Both the position numbers and the translations under genes were made by a program. This document shows positions 18,615 through 27,487 of a DNA stretch of 64,000 bases, one piece after another; position 1 is the stretch's first letter, and each line of letters starts with the position of its first letter. The notes under the pieces are model-generated. The model saw only the letters and a list, made by a program, of their open reading frames with translations, had not been told where the DNA came from and did no database searches. Source of the DNA: a bacterium (GTDB lineage Bacteria; Pseudomonadota; Gammaproteobacteria; Burkholderiales; Burkholderiaceae_C); the NCBI GenBank assembly GCA_030824555.1, contig JAVBXK010000021.1, positions 119,914-183,913 of the forward strand, in the 5' to 3' direction.

Positions 18615-21219
18615 CGGTTTTGCGCTGGGGGGCGGTCACTTTGGCCGCAGGCGTTTCACTGGCAGCGGACTGGGCTGCTGGCACGGCAGCCTTTGCCTTG
18701 GTCGGGGCTGACGCCTTGACTGCGGCAGTGCCCGTTGCTGCGGGCTGCACCGCCTGTTTCTTCGGCGCACGCCTTTCGGTCACCACAGGTGCGGGCGGGG
18801 TAGCCAGTGCCAGCGACTGCGTGTTGTCGGCAGGGCGCAGCAGTTCGGTTTCCCTGGCCTCGTTGGTGCTGCGTTGCATCTGTTGTGGGCGTGGTGCCAG
18901 GCTTTGTGGTGCTTGGGTCAGCAGTTCTTCCAGGCGGGCCAGCAGGGCCTGCGAGTTGGGTGCCATCTCGTCACGTGGGCCGATGACGTAGCGCACGATG
19001 TCCAGCGCGCGGTGCCGCAACTCGGCGTTGGGCAGCAGGTAGGGCAGGCCTTCGATGGCGCCTTCGCGCTCGAACTCGATGATGATGGATTGCTGGCGGA
19101 TGATGGCCGCACGCCGGTCGGTTGACAGCGAAGCAAACGGCTCCTCGTTGGTCAGCACCTGGGCCGAGCGCTCCAGCCGGTCGCGGCGGACGGATCCGCG
19201 TGAATCGGCCATCAGGATCAGCATGCGGATCACGGCGGCTTCCAGGCCGCCTTGGTCACAACCCAGCAGCATGGCCTGCACCTCGGGCAGGTAGCGCAGC
19301 TCCTGAGGTTCCCGCTGGGTGCGGTTGTGTGCGTGTGTGGTGCCCACCCATTGCATGAACGGGTTGCCGTACAGCGAAATGAAGCTCAGCTCGTAGGCGG
19401 CATCGCGCGTGTCACGTATCAGGTCCATGGCCTGTGTGATGCCTGCGGCCATCAGGTGTTCAGCCACCAGGAAGGGGTTGCTGGCATCCACCGGTTTGCG
19501 GTCGGCACGAACGGCCTCGGCCACGGCCTTCACGACAGGCATGGCCGGGTTGACCGAGTCGGCCATGATGCGGCGACTGGCCCGTGACGGGTGGCTGGCT
19601 TCCATGGCTTGTGCCGTTTGGGGCGTGACCATGGACTGCACCATGGGGCGCAGCAGCGTTTCGTAGGTGTGCACGCCCATTTCGGACAGGCGGGCGACGG
19701 CCGCGAAGTCGCGTTCGTCGCTGCGGTCGTTGCTGATGACGTTGAGCACATCCTCCATGGTGCGCGAGCCGAAGCTCACCACAAAGTGCGCGTCGTCACC
19801 TTCGCCCACGATGTCTTCAATCACCATTTCGTACAGGCCAGGAGCCAGCGACTCGATGGTTTTCAGGGTCGAGTCGATCTCTGTGTGCTCTTTCTTGGCC
19901 ACCGACGACGACACGAAGATGCCCAGGTGGCCCACCTTGTCGTGCACCATGTAGATGATGCGGTTGCCCCGGATGACGATTTCGCGCTCGTTGGCGTAGG
20001 TGTCGACGATCCAGTTCAGTGCCTGCTGCGGGGGGGTGATGTTGTCGCCCCGGCTGGCAAACACGATGATGGGCGAGCGGATGGCCTTCAGGTCGAGCGT
20101 GCGGCCGTGTTCCAGGCTGGCTTCGCCCCGCGCCAGCTTGTTGCCGACGAACAGCTGCTCAACGATCCAGCGGATTTCGGCCTCGTTGGTGAAGTGGTAA
20201 CCCCCCCACCAGCGTTCGAACTCCAGGAAGGCGTCGTGGGCTTCCTTGTTGTCGATGTTGGCAAACAGGTCGTAGTACTTGCCGAACAGGTTGCGCCCAG
20301 GGTTGAGCATTTCAAAGTTGCTGACCAGGTGGGCGCCGTCGAACTGGCCATGGCCCAGGTCTGACATCAGCAGCGCAGGCAATGCGCCGCCCAGCAAGCC
20401 ACCGTTGTAGCGCATGGGGCTTTCGCCCACGTGGCCCGACCAGTACGCCATGGGCGCGCCGTTGATCACCAGCGGGCCGGTGATGTCGGGGTTGGCCGCC
20501 GCCAGCAGCATGGTGGCCCAGCCACCCTGGCAGTTGCCCACGATGATGGGGGCCGGTGCATCCGGGTGGCGGCGCACGATTTCGCGCACAAAACCGGCTT
20601 CGGCCCGCATCACGTCGGCCAGCGTCTGCCCCTCGACCGGGCGCTGGCGGAACACCACGAAATACACCGGGTGCCCGGCCTTCAGCGCCACGCCCACCTG
20701 GCTGTCTTCCTTGAACCCGCCGATGCCCGCACCGTGCCCGGCACGGGGGTCGATGATCATGTAGGGGCGCTTCCATTCGTGCACGGTCACGCCTTTGGGC
20801 GGCAGGATGTGCAGCAGCTGGTAGTTCACGGGGTGGGCGAGCTTTTGGCCGTCAACCACCAGTTCGTGGTCATACACCAGCACGGGGGGGGTGCCAGCGG
20901 CCTCGTGGGCCAGGTCGTTGTTGCCACGTTCGCGCAGGGTGTCCAGCGTCAGAGCGGTGCGCTGCAATGCATCGACCCAGTAGGCCTGCGCCTGCGTCAG
21001 CCACGACCCGTCGGCCAGTTCGGTCTGGAGTGATTCGCTCAGTTGCTTGCCTTGGGCGCCCAGCTGATCGCTGAAGTTGGCCAGTGAGGCCTGAATTTTT
21101 TTGGCATGGATGGCGCTGGCTTCGCCCAGCCGCCGTGCGAGGTTGTTGAGCACCTCGGCTTCATTGTTCGCGCGCTCGCCCAGGTGAGCCGGGCTGAACA
21201 GGGGTTTGGGTGACAACAT
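18592..21219 (-). CDS. DUF3141 protein, PHA-synthase-like alpha/beta hydrolase
   Basis: This 875-residue protein is of the DUF3141 family. An alpha/beta-hydrolase core lies between about 110 and 430. The nucleophile box reads GNCQGG with Cys230 instead of Ser, the same Gly-x-Cys-x-Gly-Gly form used by PHA synthases. A later Asp (SRGDNITPP) and His (HDKVGHLGIF) complete a plausible triad. The C-terminal 90 residues are Ala/Lys/Pro-rich, recalling PHA-granule proteins. It follows the FabI-like gene by 30 bases on the same strand. Poly- or oligo-hydroxyalkanoate synthesis or turnover is inference; the family has no proven reaction that I know of. Confidence 0.75.
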   Translation of the reverse strand: MLSPKPLFSPAHLGERANNEAEVLNNLARRLGEASAIHAKKIQASLANFSDQLGAQGKQLSESLQTELADGSWLTQAQAYWVDALQRTALTLDTLRERGNNDLAHEAAGTPPVLVYDHELVVDGQKLAHPVNYQLLHILPPKGVTVHEWKRPYMIIDPRAGHGAGIGGFKEDSQVGVALKAGHPVYFVVFRQRPVEGQTLADVMRAEAGFVREIVRRHPDAPAPIIVGNCQGGWATMLLAAANPDITGPLVINGAPMAYWSGHVGESPMRYNGGLLGGALPALLMSDLGHGQFDGAHLVSNFEMLNPGRNLFGKYYDLFANIDNKEAHDAFLEFERWWGGYHFTNEAEIRWIVEQLFVGNKLARGEASLEHGRTLDLKAIRSPIIVFASRGDNITPPQQALNWIVDTYANEREIVIRGNRIIYMVHDKVGHLGIFVSSSVAKKEHTEIDSTLKTIESLAPGLYEMVIEDIVGEGDDAHFVVSFGSRTMEDVLNVISNDRSDERDFAAVARLSEMGVHTYETLLRPMVQSMVTPQTAQAMEASHPSRASRRIMADSVNPAMPVVKAVAEAVRADRKPVDASNPFLVAEHLMAAGITQAMDLIRDTRDAAYELSFISLYGNPFMQWVGTTHAHNRTQREPQELRYLPEVQAMLLGCDQGGLEAAVIRMLILMADSRGSVRRDRLERSAQVLTNEEPFASLSTDRRAAIIRQQSIIIEFEREGAIEGLPYLLPNAELRHRALDIVRYVIGPRDEMAPNSQALLARLEELLTQAPQSLAPRPQQMQRSTNEARETELLRPADNTQSLALATPPAPVVTERRAPKKQAVQPAATGTAAVKASAPTKAKAAVPAAQSAASETPAAKVTAPQRKTVRKPAAG

Positions 21220-21249
21220 GTGAAGGGTCCTTGTGTGTGTGCTGAGGGC

Positions 21250-22014
21250 TCAGCCCATGATGTGGGCACCGGCATCCACGTGGATGACGTTGCCTGTGAT
21301 GTTGCGCGCCAGGTCGCAGGCCAGGAACGCGGCCAGTGCACCGACGTCTTCGATGGTGGCCAGCCTGTGCATGGGGGTGTTCTCGATGGTGCGGTTCATC
21401 AGTTCGTCGAATTTTGCAATGCCGCTGGCCGCACGTGTGGCCATCGGCCCGGGTGACAGGGCGTTGACCGATATGTCGTGGGTGCCCAGGTCGGACGCCA
21501 GTTCGCGCACCGTGGCTTCAAGAGCCGCCTTGACCGGGCCCATGAGGTTGTAATTGGAAATGACCTTTTCTGCGCCGTAATAGCTCATGGCCATGCAGGC
21601 ACCGCCCGCTGACATCAGCGGTTCGGCCAGCCGCGCCAGCCGCACGAACGAGTGGACCGAAATGTCCATGGCCAGCGTGAAGCCTTCGGCAGAGCTGTCG
21701 ACCACACGCCCCTGCAGGTCTTGCCGCGGCGCAAATGCGATGGAGTGCACCAACACGTCAAGCCGACCCCACTCGCGCCCGATGCGATCGAACAGGGCGC
21801 GGTCTTCCCCGGCCACAGACACGTCAAGCGGCTCGATGAGGGTCGCACCCAGTGCTTCGGCCAGCGGGCGAACATGCGGCTCGGCTTTGGCATTGAGGTA
21901 GGTGATGGCCAGGTCAGCCCCCGCGTTGCGCATGGCCCGCGCAATGCCCCAGGCGATGGACTGGTCGTTGGCCACGCCGACCACCAGTGCTTTTTTCCCC
22001 GACAAACTGAACAT
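21250..22014 (-). CDS. Enoyl-ACP reductase-like SDR (FabI type)
   Basis: This 254-residue short-chain dehydrogenase has the FabI layout: an N-terminal GVANDQSIAWGIA nucleotide-binding region, and a catalytic Tyr and Lys spaced as in FabI (YNLMGPVKAAL, preceded by SYYGAEKV). It also has the C-terminal GNVIHVDAGAHIMG. FabI reduces trans-2-enoyl-ACP with NADH. Its position before DUF3141 and opposite a PHA gene suggests a special role in hydroxyacyl or acyl precursor supply instead of the housekeeping reductase. That role is inferred from context. Confidence 0.75.
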   Translation of the reverse strand: MFSLSGKKALVVGVANDQSIAWGIARAMRNAGADLAITYLNAKAEPHVRPLAEALGATLIEPLDVSVAGEDRALFDRIGREWGRLDVLVHSIAFAPRQDLQGRVVDSSAEGFTLAMDISVHSFVRLARLAEPLMSAGGACMAMSYYGAEKVISNYNLMGPVKAALEATVRELASDLGTHDISVNALSPGPMATRAASGIAKFDELMNRTIENTPMHRLATIEDVGALAAFLACDLARNITGNVIHVDAGAHIMG

Positions 22015-22156
22015 GTAGCAAACTCCGATTTTCTGTTGTGGTGCTGGTCGCTGGTGTCTGACTCAGGCACAAAAAGCCCAACCTTCAATTTAACCAGTCC
22101 ACAAGTCATCAAGGTGAAACTATGATGAATCTTTCTGACTTGGATCAAGCATCACG

Positions 22157-22483
22157 ATGGCTGACATACACATTGAACGCGCTCACCACTTTTCAATGGC
22201 CAAGGCCCGAAAAATCGCTTTCGAGTGGGCCGAGCAGGTTGAAGCCGAATTCGACATGGCTTGCACCTACGAAGAAGGCGACGACGAAGATGTGGTGACC
22301 TTTGCCCGCACGGGCGTGAAGGGCACGTTGCGCGTGTGCGCAAAACGGTTCGAGCTGGATGCGCAGCTGGGTTTCCTGCTGGGGGCCTTCAAAGACCGGA
22401 TCGAGGGTGAAATCGTGAAAAACCTCGACCAGCTGATGGCGGCGCACCCGGCCTCCAAATCCCGCAAAAAACCGTCAGCCTGA
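22157..22483 (+). CDS. Polyhydroxyalkanoic acid system family protein
   Basis: This 108-residue protein matches the small PHA-system family found near PHA synthesis or granule genes (TIGR02610 type). It begins with MADIHIERAHHFSMAKARKI and contains VKGTLRVCAKRFELDAQLGFLLG and a Lys-rich tail. The molecular role of the family is not established; granule association is assumed. It is divergent from the FabI-like gene and nine bases ahead of the CoA-transferase. Confidence 0.8.
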   Translation: MADIHIERAHHFSMAKARKIAFEWAEQVEAEFDMACTYEEGDDEDVVTFARTGVKGTLRVCAKRFELDAQLGFLLGAFKDRIEGEIVKNLDQLMAAHPASKSRKKPSA

Positions 22484-22492
22484 AGGCCCGCC

Positions 22493-23758
22493 ATGGCAGC
22501 GTTCCAATCCAGTGCACAAGCCGACCGGGAAAGCGGCACGCCGACACCTTTTGGCCCGTTGGCGGGTTTGAAAGTGGTTGAGATGGGGCAGCTCATTGCC
22601 GGCCCGTTTGCGGCGAAGACGTTGGCTGATTTCGGTGCAGAGGTCATCAAGATCGAGCCACCTGCAAAATCCGGGCCCGGTGCCACGGCAGGGGGCGACC
22701 CGTTGCGGGTCTGGCGCTTGCTGAAAGACGGCACGTCGGTGTGGTGGCAGGTGCAATCGCGCAACAAGCGCTCGCTGGCGCTGGATTTGCGCACGCCGCA
22801 GGCCCGCGACATCGTGCGGGCACTGGCGGCCGAGGCCGATGTCCTGATTGAAAACTTCCGCCCCGGTGCCATGGAGGCCTGGGGCCTGGCGCCTGCCGAC
22901 TTGGTGGCGGCCAACCCCCGTCTGGTGGTGTTGCGCGTCAGCGGCTACGGGCAAACAGGCCCGTACCGCGACAAGCCCGGTTTCGGGTTGCTGGGCGAAG
23001 CCATGGGCGGCATGCGCCACATCACCGGCGAGCCCGGCAAGGTGCCTGTGCGGGTGGGTGTCAGCCTGGGCGACACCTTGGCTGCCTTGCACGGTGTCAT
23101 CGGCATTCTGATGGCCTTGCAGGAGCGTCATCGCAGCGGGCAGGGGCAAGTGGTTGATGTGGCGCTGTACGAGGCTGTTTTCAATTGCATGGAAAGTCTG
23201 TTGCCTGAATACAGTGCTTTTGGCGCGGTGCGCGGCCCAGGTGGCAGTGCGCTGCCGGGCATTGCCCCCAGCAATGCCTACCCGTGCACCGACGGCTATG
23301 TGCTGATTGGGGGCAATGGCGACGGCATTTTCAAGCGGCTCATGTCGGCCATCGGCCGGGATGAACTGGGCCAAGACCCGGCGCTGGCCGACAACGCAGG
23401 CCGGGTGGCGCGCGTCAGCGAGCTGGATGAGGCGATTGGCCAATGGACGGCTGTGCGCACCGTTGACCAAGCGCTGGCGGCACTGGATGCCGCGCAGGTG
23501 CCCGCCGGGCGCATTTTCACTGTGGCAGACATCGCGGCCGACCCGCACTACGCCGCAAGGGGCATGTTGCTGCCGCGTCCGCAGGCCGATGGCAGCACGC
23601 TGCTGGTGCCGGGCATCGTGCCCAAACTGTCACGCACACCCGGTGGGCACCATCGGGATGCGCCCAGCCTGGGGCAAGACACCGATGCGGTGCTGGCCGG
23701 TATGGGGCTGACCACCGCACAGATTGCCGAGTTGCGCGCCAAAGGCGTGGTGCAGTAG
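22493..23758 (+). CDS. CaiB/BaiF family III CoA-transferase
   Basis: This 421-residue family III CoA-transferase moves CoA between acyl donors and acceptors. Visible are GLKVVEMGQLIAGPFAAKTLADFGAEVIKIE at the N-terminus, NKRSLALDLRTPQAR, and GVSLGDTLAALHGVIG, with the Asp that forms the acyl-enzyme anhydride. The substrate cannot be read from the sequence. It starts nine bases after the PHA-system gene, suggesting co-transcription and a role in supplying CoA thioesters for storage lipids. Confidence 0.85.
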   Translation: MAAFQSSAQADRESGTPTPFGPLAGLKVVEMGQLIAGPFAAKTLADFGAEVIKIEPPAKSGPGATAGGDPLRVWRLLKDGTSVWWQVQSRNKRSLALDLRTPQARDIVRALAAEADVLIENFRPGAMEAWGLAPADLVAANPRLVVLRVSGYGQTGPYRDKPGFGLLGEAMGGMRHITGEPGKVPVRVGVSLGDTLAALHGVIGILMALQERHRSGQGQVVDVALYEAVFNCMESLLPEYSAFGAVRGPGGSALPGIAPSNAYPCTDGYVLIGGNGDGIFKRLMSAIGRDELGQDPALADNAGRVARVSELDEAIGQWTAVRTVDQALAALDAAQVPAGRIFTVADIAADPHYAARGMLLPRPQADGSTLLVPGIVPKLSRTPGGHHRDAPSLGQDTDAVLAGMGLTTAQIAELRAKGVVQ

Positions 23759-23821
23759 AAGGTTGTGCGGCACAGGCATGGCCGCCTGCGAGCCATGCCC
23801 AAGTGCCGGTTGGCGGATAAG

Positions 23822-24076
23822 TCAGCTCAGCGATTCGATCAGGTCGATGTATTGCTGCTTGGCATCGTCGCTGGCCGTGCCTTTGAGGTTGTTCCACGCA
23901 TCCCACTTGGCGCGGCCCACCATGTCGCCAAAGCCGGGCTTTTTCTCCGTGTTGTCACCTGCGGTGCCTTGCTTGTACAGGGCGTAAATTTTCAGCAGCG
24001 TGGCGTTGTCAGGGCGCTCGCTGAGGTTTTTGGAGTTGGCCACAGCGGCTTCAAAGGTGGTGTTCAGGTCTGCCAT
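23822..24076 (-). CDS. Acyl-CoA-binding protein
   Basis: This is an 84-residue single-domain ACBP that binds long-chain acyl-CoA in the cytosol. The family signature LKIYALYKQGTAGDN and KWDAWNNLKG are clear. I start at MADLNTTFEAAV (24076); a longer frame to 24130 gives an unlikely leader. Bacterial ACBPs are not universal; its place between a CoA-transferase and a wax ester synthase suggests it buffers acyl-CoA for that enzyme. Confidence 0.9.
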   Translation of the reverse strand: MADLNTTFEAAVANSKNLSERPDNATLLKIYALYKQGTAGDNTEKKPGFGDMVGRAKWDAWNNLKGTASDDAKQQYIDLIESLS

Positions 24077-24246
24077 GGGTGAGCTTTCAGTGATGACGTG
24101 GAAACCGATGCCCGGCAAGGGCCGGTGCATGGGGGTGTTTGCCCGGTATCTTAGGTTTGTGCGAGTCGACAGAATAGGGGGTTGACTCCAGAACAGGTGC
24201 TGCGACGCTGGTTGTCGCTTACATTTTTTTGATATCGGAACATGCC

Positions 24247-25854
24247 ATGGTCACACGCGTCAACCCAACAAAATCGAAACAAACCGGTACCGCCCCACTG
24301 ACGCAGGTCGGGCGTGTGCGTCCAGGTGCCACGCGCCAAGTCAAAGACGCGCTGCAGGGTGTGTTGGGCTTGTCTGGCGAGCGCATGAGCAAGGTCGACA
24401 CGGCCTGGCTGCGCATGGATTCGTCGTCCAACCTGATGATGATTCTGGGGGTGTGGGTGCTGAAACCGGGCGTCGATTACGAGGCGGTGTGCACGCGCAT
24501 CACCGAGCGGCTGGTGCCCATCCCGCGTTTTCGCCAGATCGCTGTCGAAGATGCCGCCGGGGCCACCTGGGTGGAAGACCGAACGTTCGACGTGCACAAC
24601 CACGTGATCAAGGACACGCTGCCCAATCAAGGGGCCGCACTGCGCCAAGGCAAGGGCAAGCGCGGTGCCGTGCCACTGACCGATCAGCAGGCTTTGCAGG
24701 CGCGTGTGGCTGAACTGGCTGTTCAACCGCTGGACCGCGACCGCCCGTTGTGGCAGTTTCACCTGGTTGAAAACTATGACGGCGGTTCGGCCCTCATTGC
24801 CCGCATTCACCATTGCATTGCCGACGGTATCGCCCTCATCACCGTGATGATGGGCATGGTCGACGGTGGCAAGGCCCCCCGCACACGCCGCAAGAAAGAA
24901 GACGCCACTGCCGATGGTCCACAGGCCTGGCTGGCCGACAGCTTGGTGCGCCCGCTGACGCAGTTGGCCGTCAAGGCGCTCGATGCTGCGGGTGACGGTG
25001 TGGCGCGTTCTGTCGGGGCGGTGGGCCACCCCAGACAGGGGCTGGAAGCCACCTTGCAGTCCACGCTCAATGCGGCGCGCATGGGCGGGCAACTGGTGTC
25101 CGATCTGGCTGCGCTGGCTTTGATGGACGACGATTCACCCACCAGCCTGAAAGGCCATCCGTCAGCCAAAAAGGCTGTTGCCTGGTGCGCCCCGATTCCG
25201 CTGGACGAGGTCAAGGCTGTCGGCAAGGCGTTGGGTTGCTCGGTGAACGACGTGCTGTTGAGCGCCGTGGCGGGGGCCATTGGCCGGTACCTGCTCAAGC
25301 GGGGCGAAGACGTTGCGGGCAAGGAAATCCGTGCCATGGTGCCGGTCAACCTGCGGCCACTGGAAGACGCGTGGAAGATGGGCAACCGGTTTGGCTTGGT
25401 ACCACTGGTGCTGCCCGTGGGCATAGACAACCCCATCGAGCGGGTGTTTGCTGTGCGTGCGCGGATGCAAAGCCTGAAGGGCAGCATGCAGCCGCTGTTG
25501 GCGTTCGGTTTGCTGTCGGTGGCGGGTTTGCTGGTGAAGCCAGCGCAAGAAGCCATGCTGGGCTTGTTCTCCCGCAAAACGACGGCCGTCATGACCAACG
25601 TGCCCGGCCCAGCCACCAAGCTGTCGTTCTGTGGTGCCACGCTGGACCAGACCATGTTCTGGGTGCCGCAGTCTGGCGACATCGGCCTGGGGGTGTCCAT
25701 CCTGAGTTACGGCGGGGGGGTGCAGTTCGGTGTCATCACCGACACGGGCATGTGCCCCGATCCCCAGTTGATCATTGACGAATTTGCGCCGCAGTTTGCC
25801 AACCTGTCGTGGCTGGCACTGATGTTGCCCTGGGGTGACGAAGTCTCTGCCTGA
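24247..25854 (+). CDS. Wax ester synthase / diacylglycerol acyltransferase (WS/DGAT)
   Basis: This 535-residue WS/DGAT esterifies fatty alcohols or diacylglycerol with acyl-CoA. The catalytic HHxxxDG motif is HHCIADG at residues 188-194. Other family marks are PLDRDRPLWQFHLVE just before it, and NDVLLSAVAGAIGRYL and MTNVPGP in the C-terminal half. ATG at 24247 has GGA seven bases upstream. The C-terminal half is hydrophobic in patches, fitting the membrane-edge location of these enzymes. The fatty acyl-CoA reductase at 29.7 kb can supply the alcohol. Confidence 0.92.
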   Translation: MVTRVNPTKSKQTGTAPLTQVGRVRPGATRQVKDALQGVLGLSGERMSKVDTAWLRMDSSSNLMMILGVWVLKPGVDYEAVCTRITERLVPIPRFRQIAVEDAAGATWVEDRTFDVHNHVIKDTLPNQGAALRQGKGKRGAVPLTDQQALQARVAELAVQPLDRDRPLWQFHLVENYDGGSALIARIHHCIADGIALITVMMGMVDGGKAPRTRRKKEDATADGPQAWLADSLVRPLTQLAVKALDAAGDGVARSVGAVGHPRQGLEATLQSTLNAARMGGQLVSDLAALALMDDDSPTSLKGHPSAKKAVAWCAPIPLDEVKAVGKALGCSVNDVLLSAVAGAIGRYLLKRGEDVAGKEIRAMVPVNLRPLEDAWKMGNRFGLVPLVLPVGIDNPIERVFAVRARMQSLKGSMQPLLAFGLLSVAGLLVKPAQEAMLGLFSRKTTAVMTNVPGPATKLSFCGATLDQTMFWVPQSGDIGLGVSILSYGGGVQFGVITDTGMCPDPQLIIDEFAPQFANLSWLALMLPWGDEVSA

Positions 25855-25881
25855 CAGGCGGGCCGCCGACGGCGTGCCCAC

Positions 25882-26655
25882 TCAATCTTGCAGTTCGGCT
25901 TTGGCCATTTCGATGTCGAGGCGTTCCATGGCATCGGCAGGTGTCAGCGTGGCTGCCTTTTGATACAGCACCGTGGCTTCTTTCATGCGCCGCTCGCCTT
26001 CCAGCATCACCAGGCCGTTGGCGTATTCGATCATGGCGATGGCCGAATGGGGGTTCATGGTCAAGGCGGTCTGGTAGTGCTTCAAGCCCGTTTCCTTCTT
26101 GGCGCCATATGTCAGGCCGCCAATGAGCGCACCGACCTTGTCAATCACTTCGGCATGAAAAGCGGCCAGTGCAATGTGTGCATCGGCGTGCTGCGGGGCC
26201 AGGCGAAGGGTGTTGTCCAGGGCCTTGCGAACACGGGTGCCCAGGCCTTCGGCCAAGGCCTTGGCCACGCTGATGCCCTGGCTGTAGCGGCCCAGCGCAT
26301 AAGCTTGCCAGTACCAGGCGTTGGTGTTGTCTGGTGTTTCGTGCTGCAACTGTTGTGCGCGAGCGGCCACTTCCATGAAGATGTCCAGGCGGGCCTGCTC
26401 CTTGGGCTCCAGGTAGGTGGCATGGATGCAACTGGCTTTGTTGGCGGCGTTGATGCCACTGGGGCCAGCCTTGAGTCCCACATCGACCGCTGCGCGGAAC
26501 TCACCGTTGTGGAACAGTGTCCAGGCTGTCAGGGCTTCAGTGGTTTTGGGCAGCGGCTCGCAATCGCCTGCGTGCAGCCTGGCCCAGTTCTTTTTGAGCG
26601 AAGCTGTCGTGTAGTGAAATTCGCCCTGATGCGGGAATTTGGCCCATTTCGCCAT
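25882..26655 (-). CDS. TPR-like cytoplasmic protein in the storage-lipid island
   Basis: This 257-residue protein has no signal peptide. Helical repeat pairs of TPR type are visible at about 40-70, 150-170 (NTLRLAPQHADAHIALAAFHAEVI) and 190-250 (HYQTALTMNPHSAIAMIEYANGLVMLEGERRMKEATVLYQKAATLTP). It probably acts as a protein-binding scaffold. It is convergent with the WS/DGAT gene. I do not recognise a named family, and a role in lipid storage is only suggested by location. A short TTGACGTCAA palindrome lies about 20 bases upstream of the start. Confidence 0.65.
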   Translation of the reverse strand: MAKWAKFPHQGEFHYTTASLKKNWARLHAGDCEPLPKTTEALTAWTLFHNGEFRAAVDVGLKAGPSGINAANKASCIHATYLEPKEQARLDIFMEVAARAQQLQHETPDNTNAWYWQAYALGRYSQGISVAKALAEGLGTRVRKALDNTLRLAPQHADAHIALAAFHAEVIDKVGALIGGLTYGAKKETGLKHYQTALTMNPHSAIAMIEYANGLVMLEGERRMKEATVLYQKAATLTPADAMERLDIEMAKAELQD

Positions 26656-26799
26656 GGGGTCTCCAAGTGTTTTATTTTGACGTCAACACAGGAATTGTCC
26701 TACCAGCACCTGCAAAGGTGCATCGGTGCTTACCATCAAAATGCACCAAGATTGATGCAGCGCAATGTCATACGCGCTTGAGCCGGTGCTGCAGGCGGG

Positions 26800-27459
26800 T
26801 CAGTTGGCCGGGTTGTACACAGCGGTCAGGTGCAACAGGTGCTCGCGCTGCGCCAGCGCCATGTAGGGCGCCAGCAGGTTCAGCACGTGCGCGGCACCGC
26901 GCATCAGGGCTTTTTCAGCGTTTTCGGGTTCCAGTGCTTTGCGGGGATCCCGCACGTACTCGAAATTCAACCAATAGGTCAGTACCACCACCATGCAGTT
27001 GGCGGTGGTGTCAAGTTCGCGTGCATCCAGCCGGAGTGTGCCCGCCCGCCCCATGGCATCGAGCATGGCGCGGATGGCGCGGGTCTTTTGCCGGAGCATC
27101 AACTGGAACTGTGTTTCCAGTCGACGGTTTTTGCTCAGCAGGTCTGACAGGTCACGGTAGAAAAAGCGGTATTGCCAGATGCGTTCGAACAGCGTGTGCA
27201 TGAAGAACCACGCGTCTTCGACGTTTTTCACGTCGTCGCTGGCCATCAGGATTTCGGTCAGGCTGTGCTCGTAGCGCGCATACAGTGCGTTGATGAGTTC
27301 GTCCTTGGCAGGGTAGTGGTAGTAAAGGTTGCCGGGGCTGATGCCCAGTTCGGCCGAAATCAGGGTGGTGGAGACGTTGGGTTCGCCAAACCGATTGAAC
27401 AGGTCGAGGGTCACCTCCAGTATCCGTTCTGCGGTGCGACGGGGGGGCTTCTTCGACAT
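26800..27459 (-). CDS. TetR family transcriptional regulator
   Basis: This 219-residue protein has an N-terminal TetR helix-turn-helix (RTAERILEVTLDLFNRFGEPNVSTTLISAELGISPGNLYYHYPAKDELI) and a variable ligand domain. It lies 28 bases downstream of the patatin gene on the same strand and probably controls nearby lipid genes, with an acyl-CoA type ligand being the obvious guess. No operator could be assigned. Confidence 0.88.
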   Translation of the reverse strand: MSKKPPRRTAERILEVTLDLFNRFGEPNVSTTLISAELGISPGNLYYHYPAKDELINALYARYEHSLTEILMASDDVKNVEDAWFFMHTLFERIWQYRFFYRDLSDLLSKNRRLETQFQLMLRQKTRAIRAMLDAMGRAGTLRLDARELDTTANCMVVVLTYWLNFEYVRDPRKALEPENAEKALMRGAAHVLNLLAPYMALAQREHLLHLTAVYNPAN

Positions 27460-27487
27460 GTCAAATCCTTGCGTGTGTCTCGGCGGG

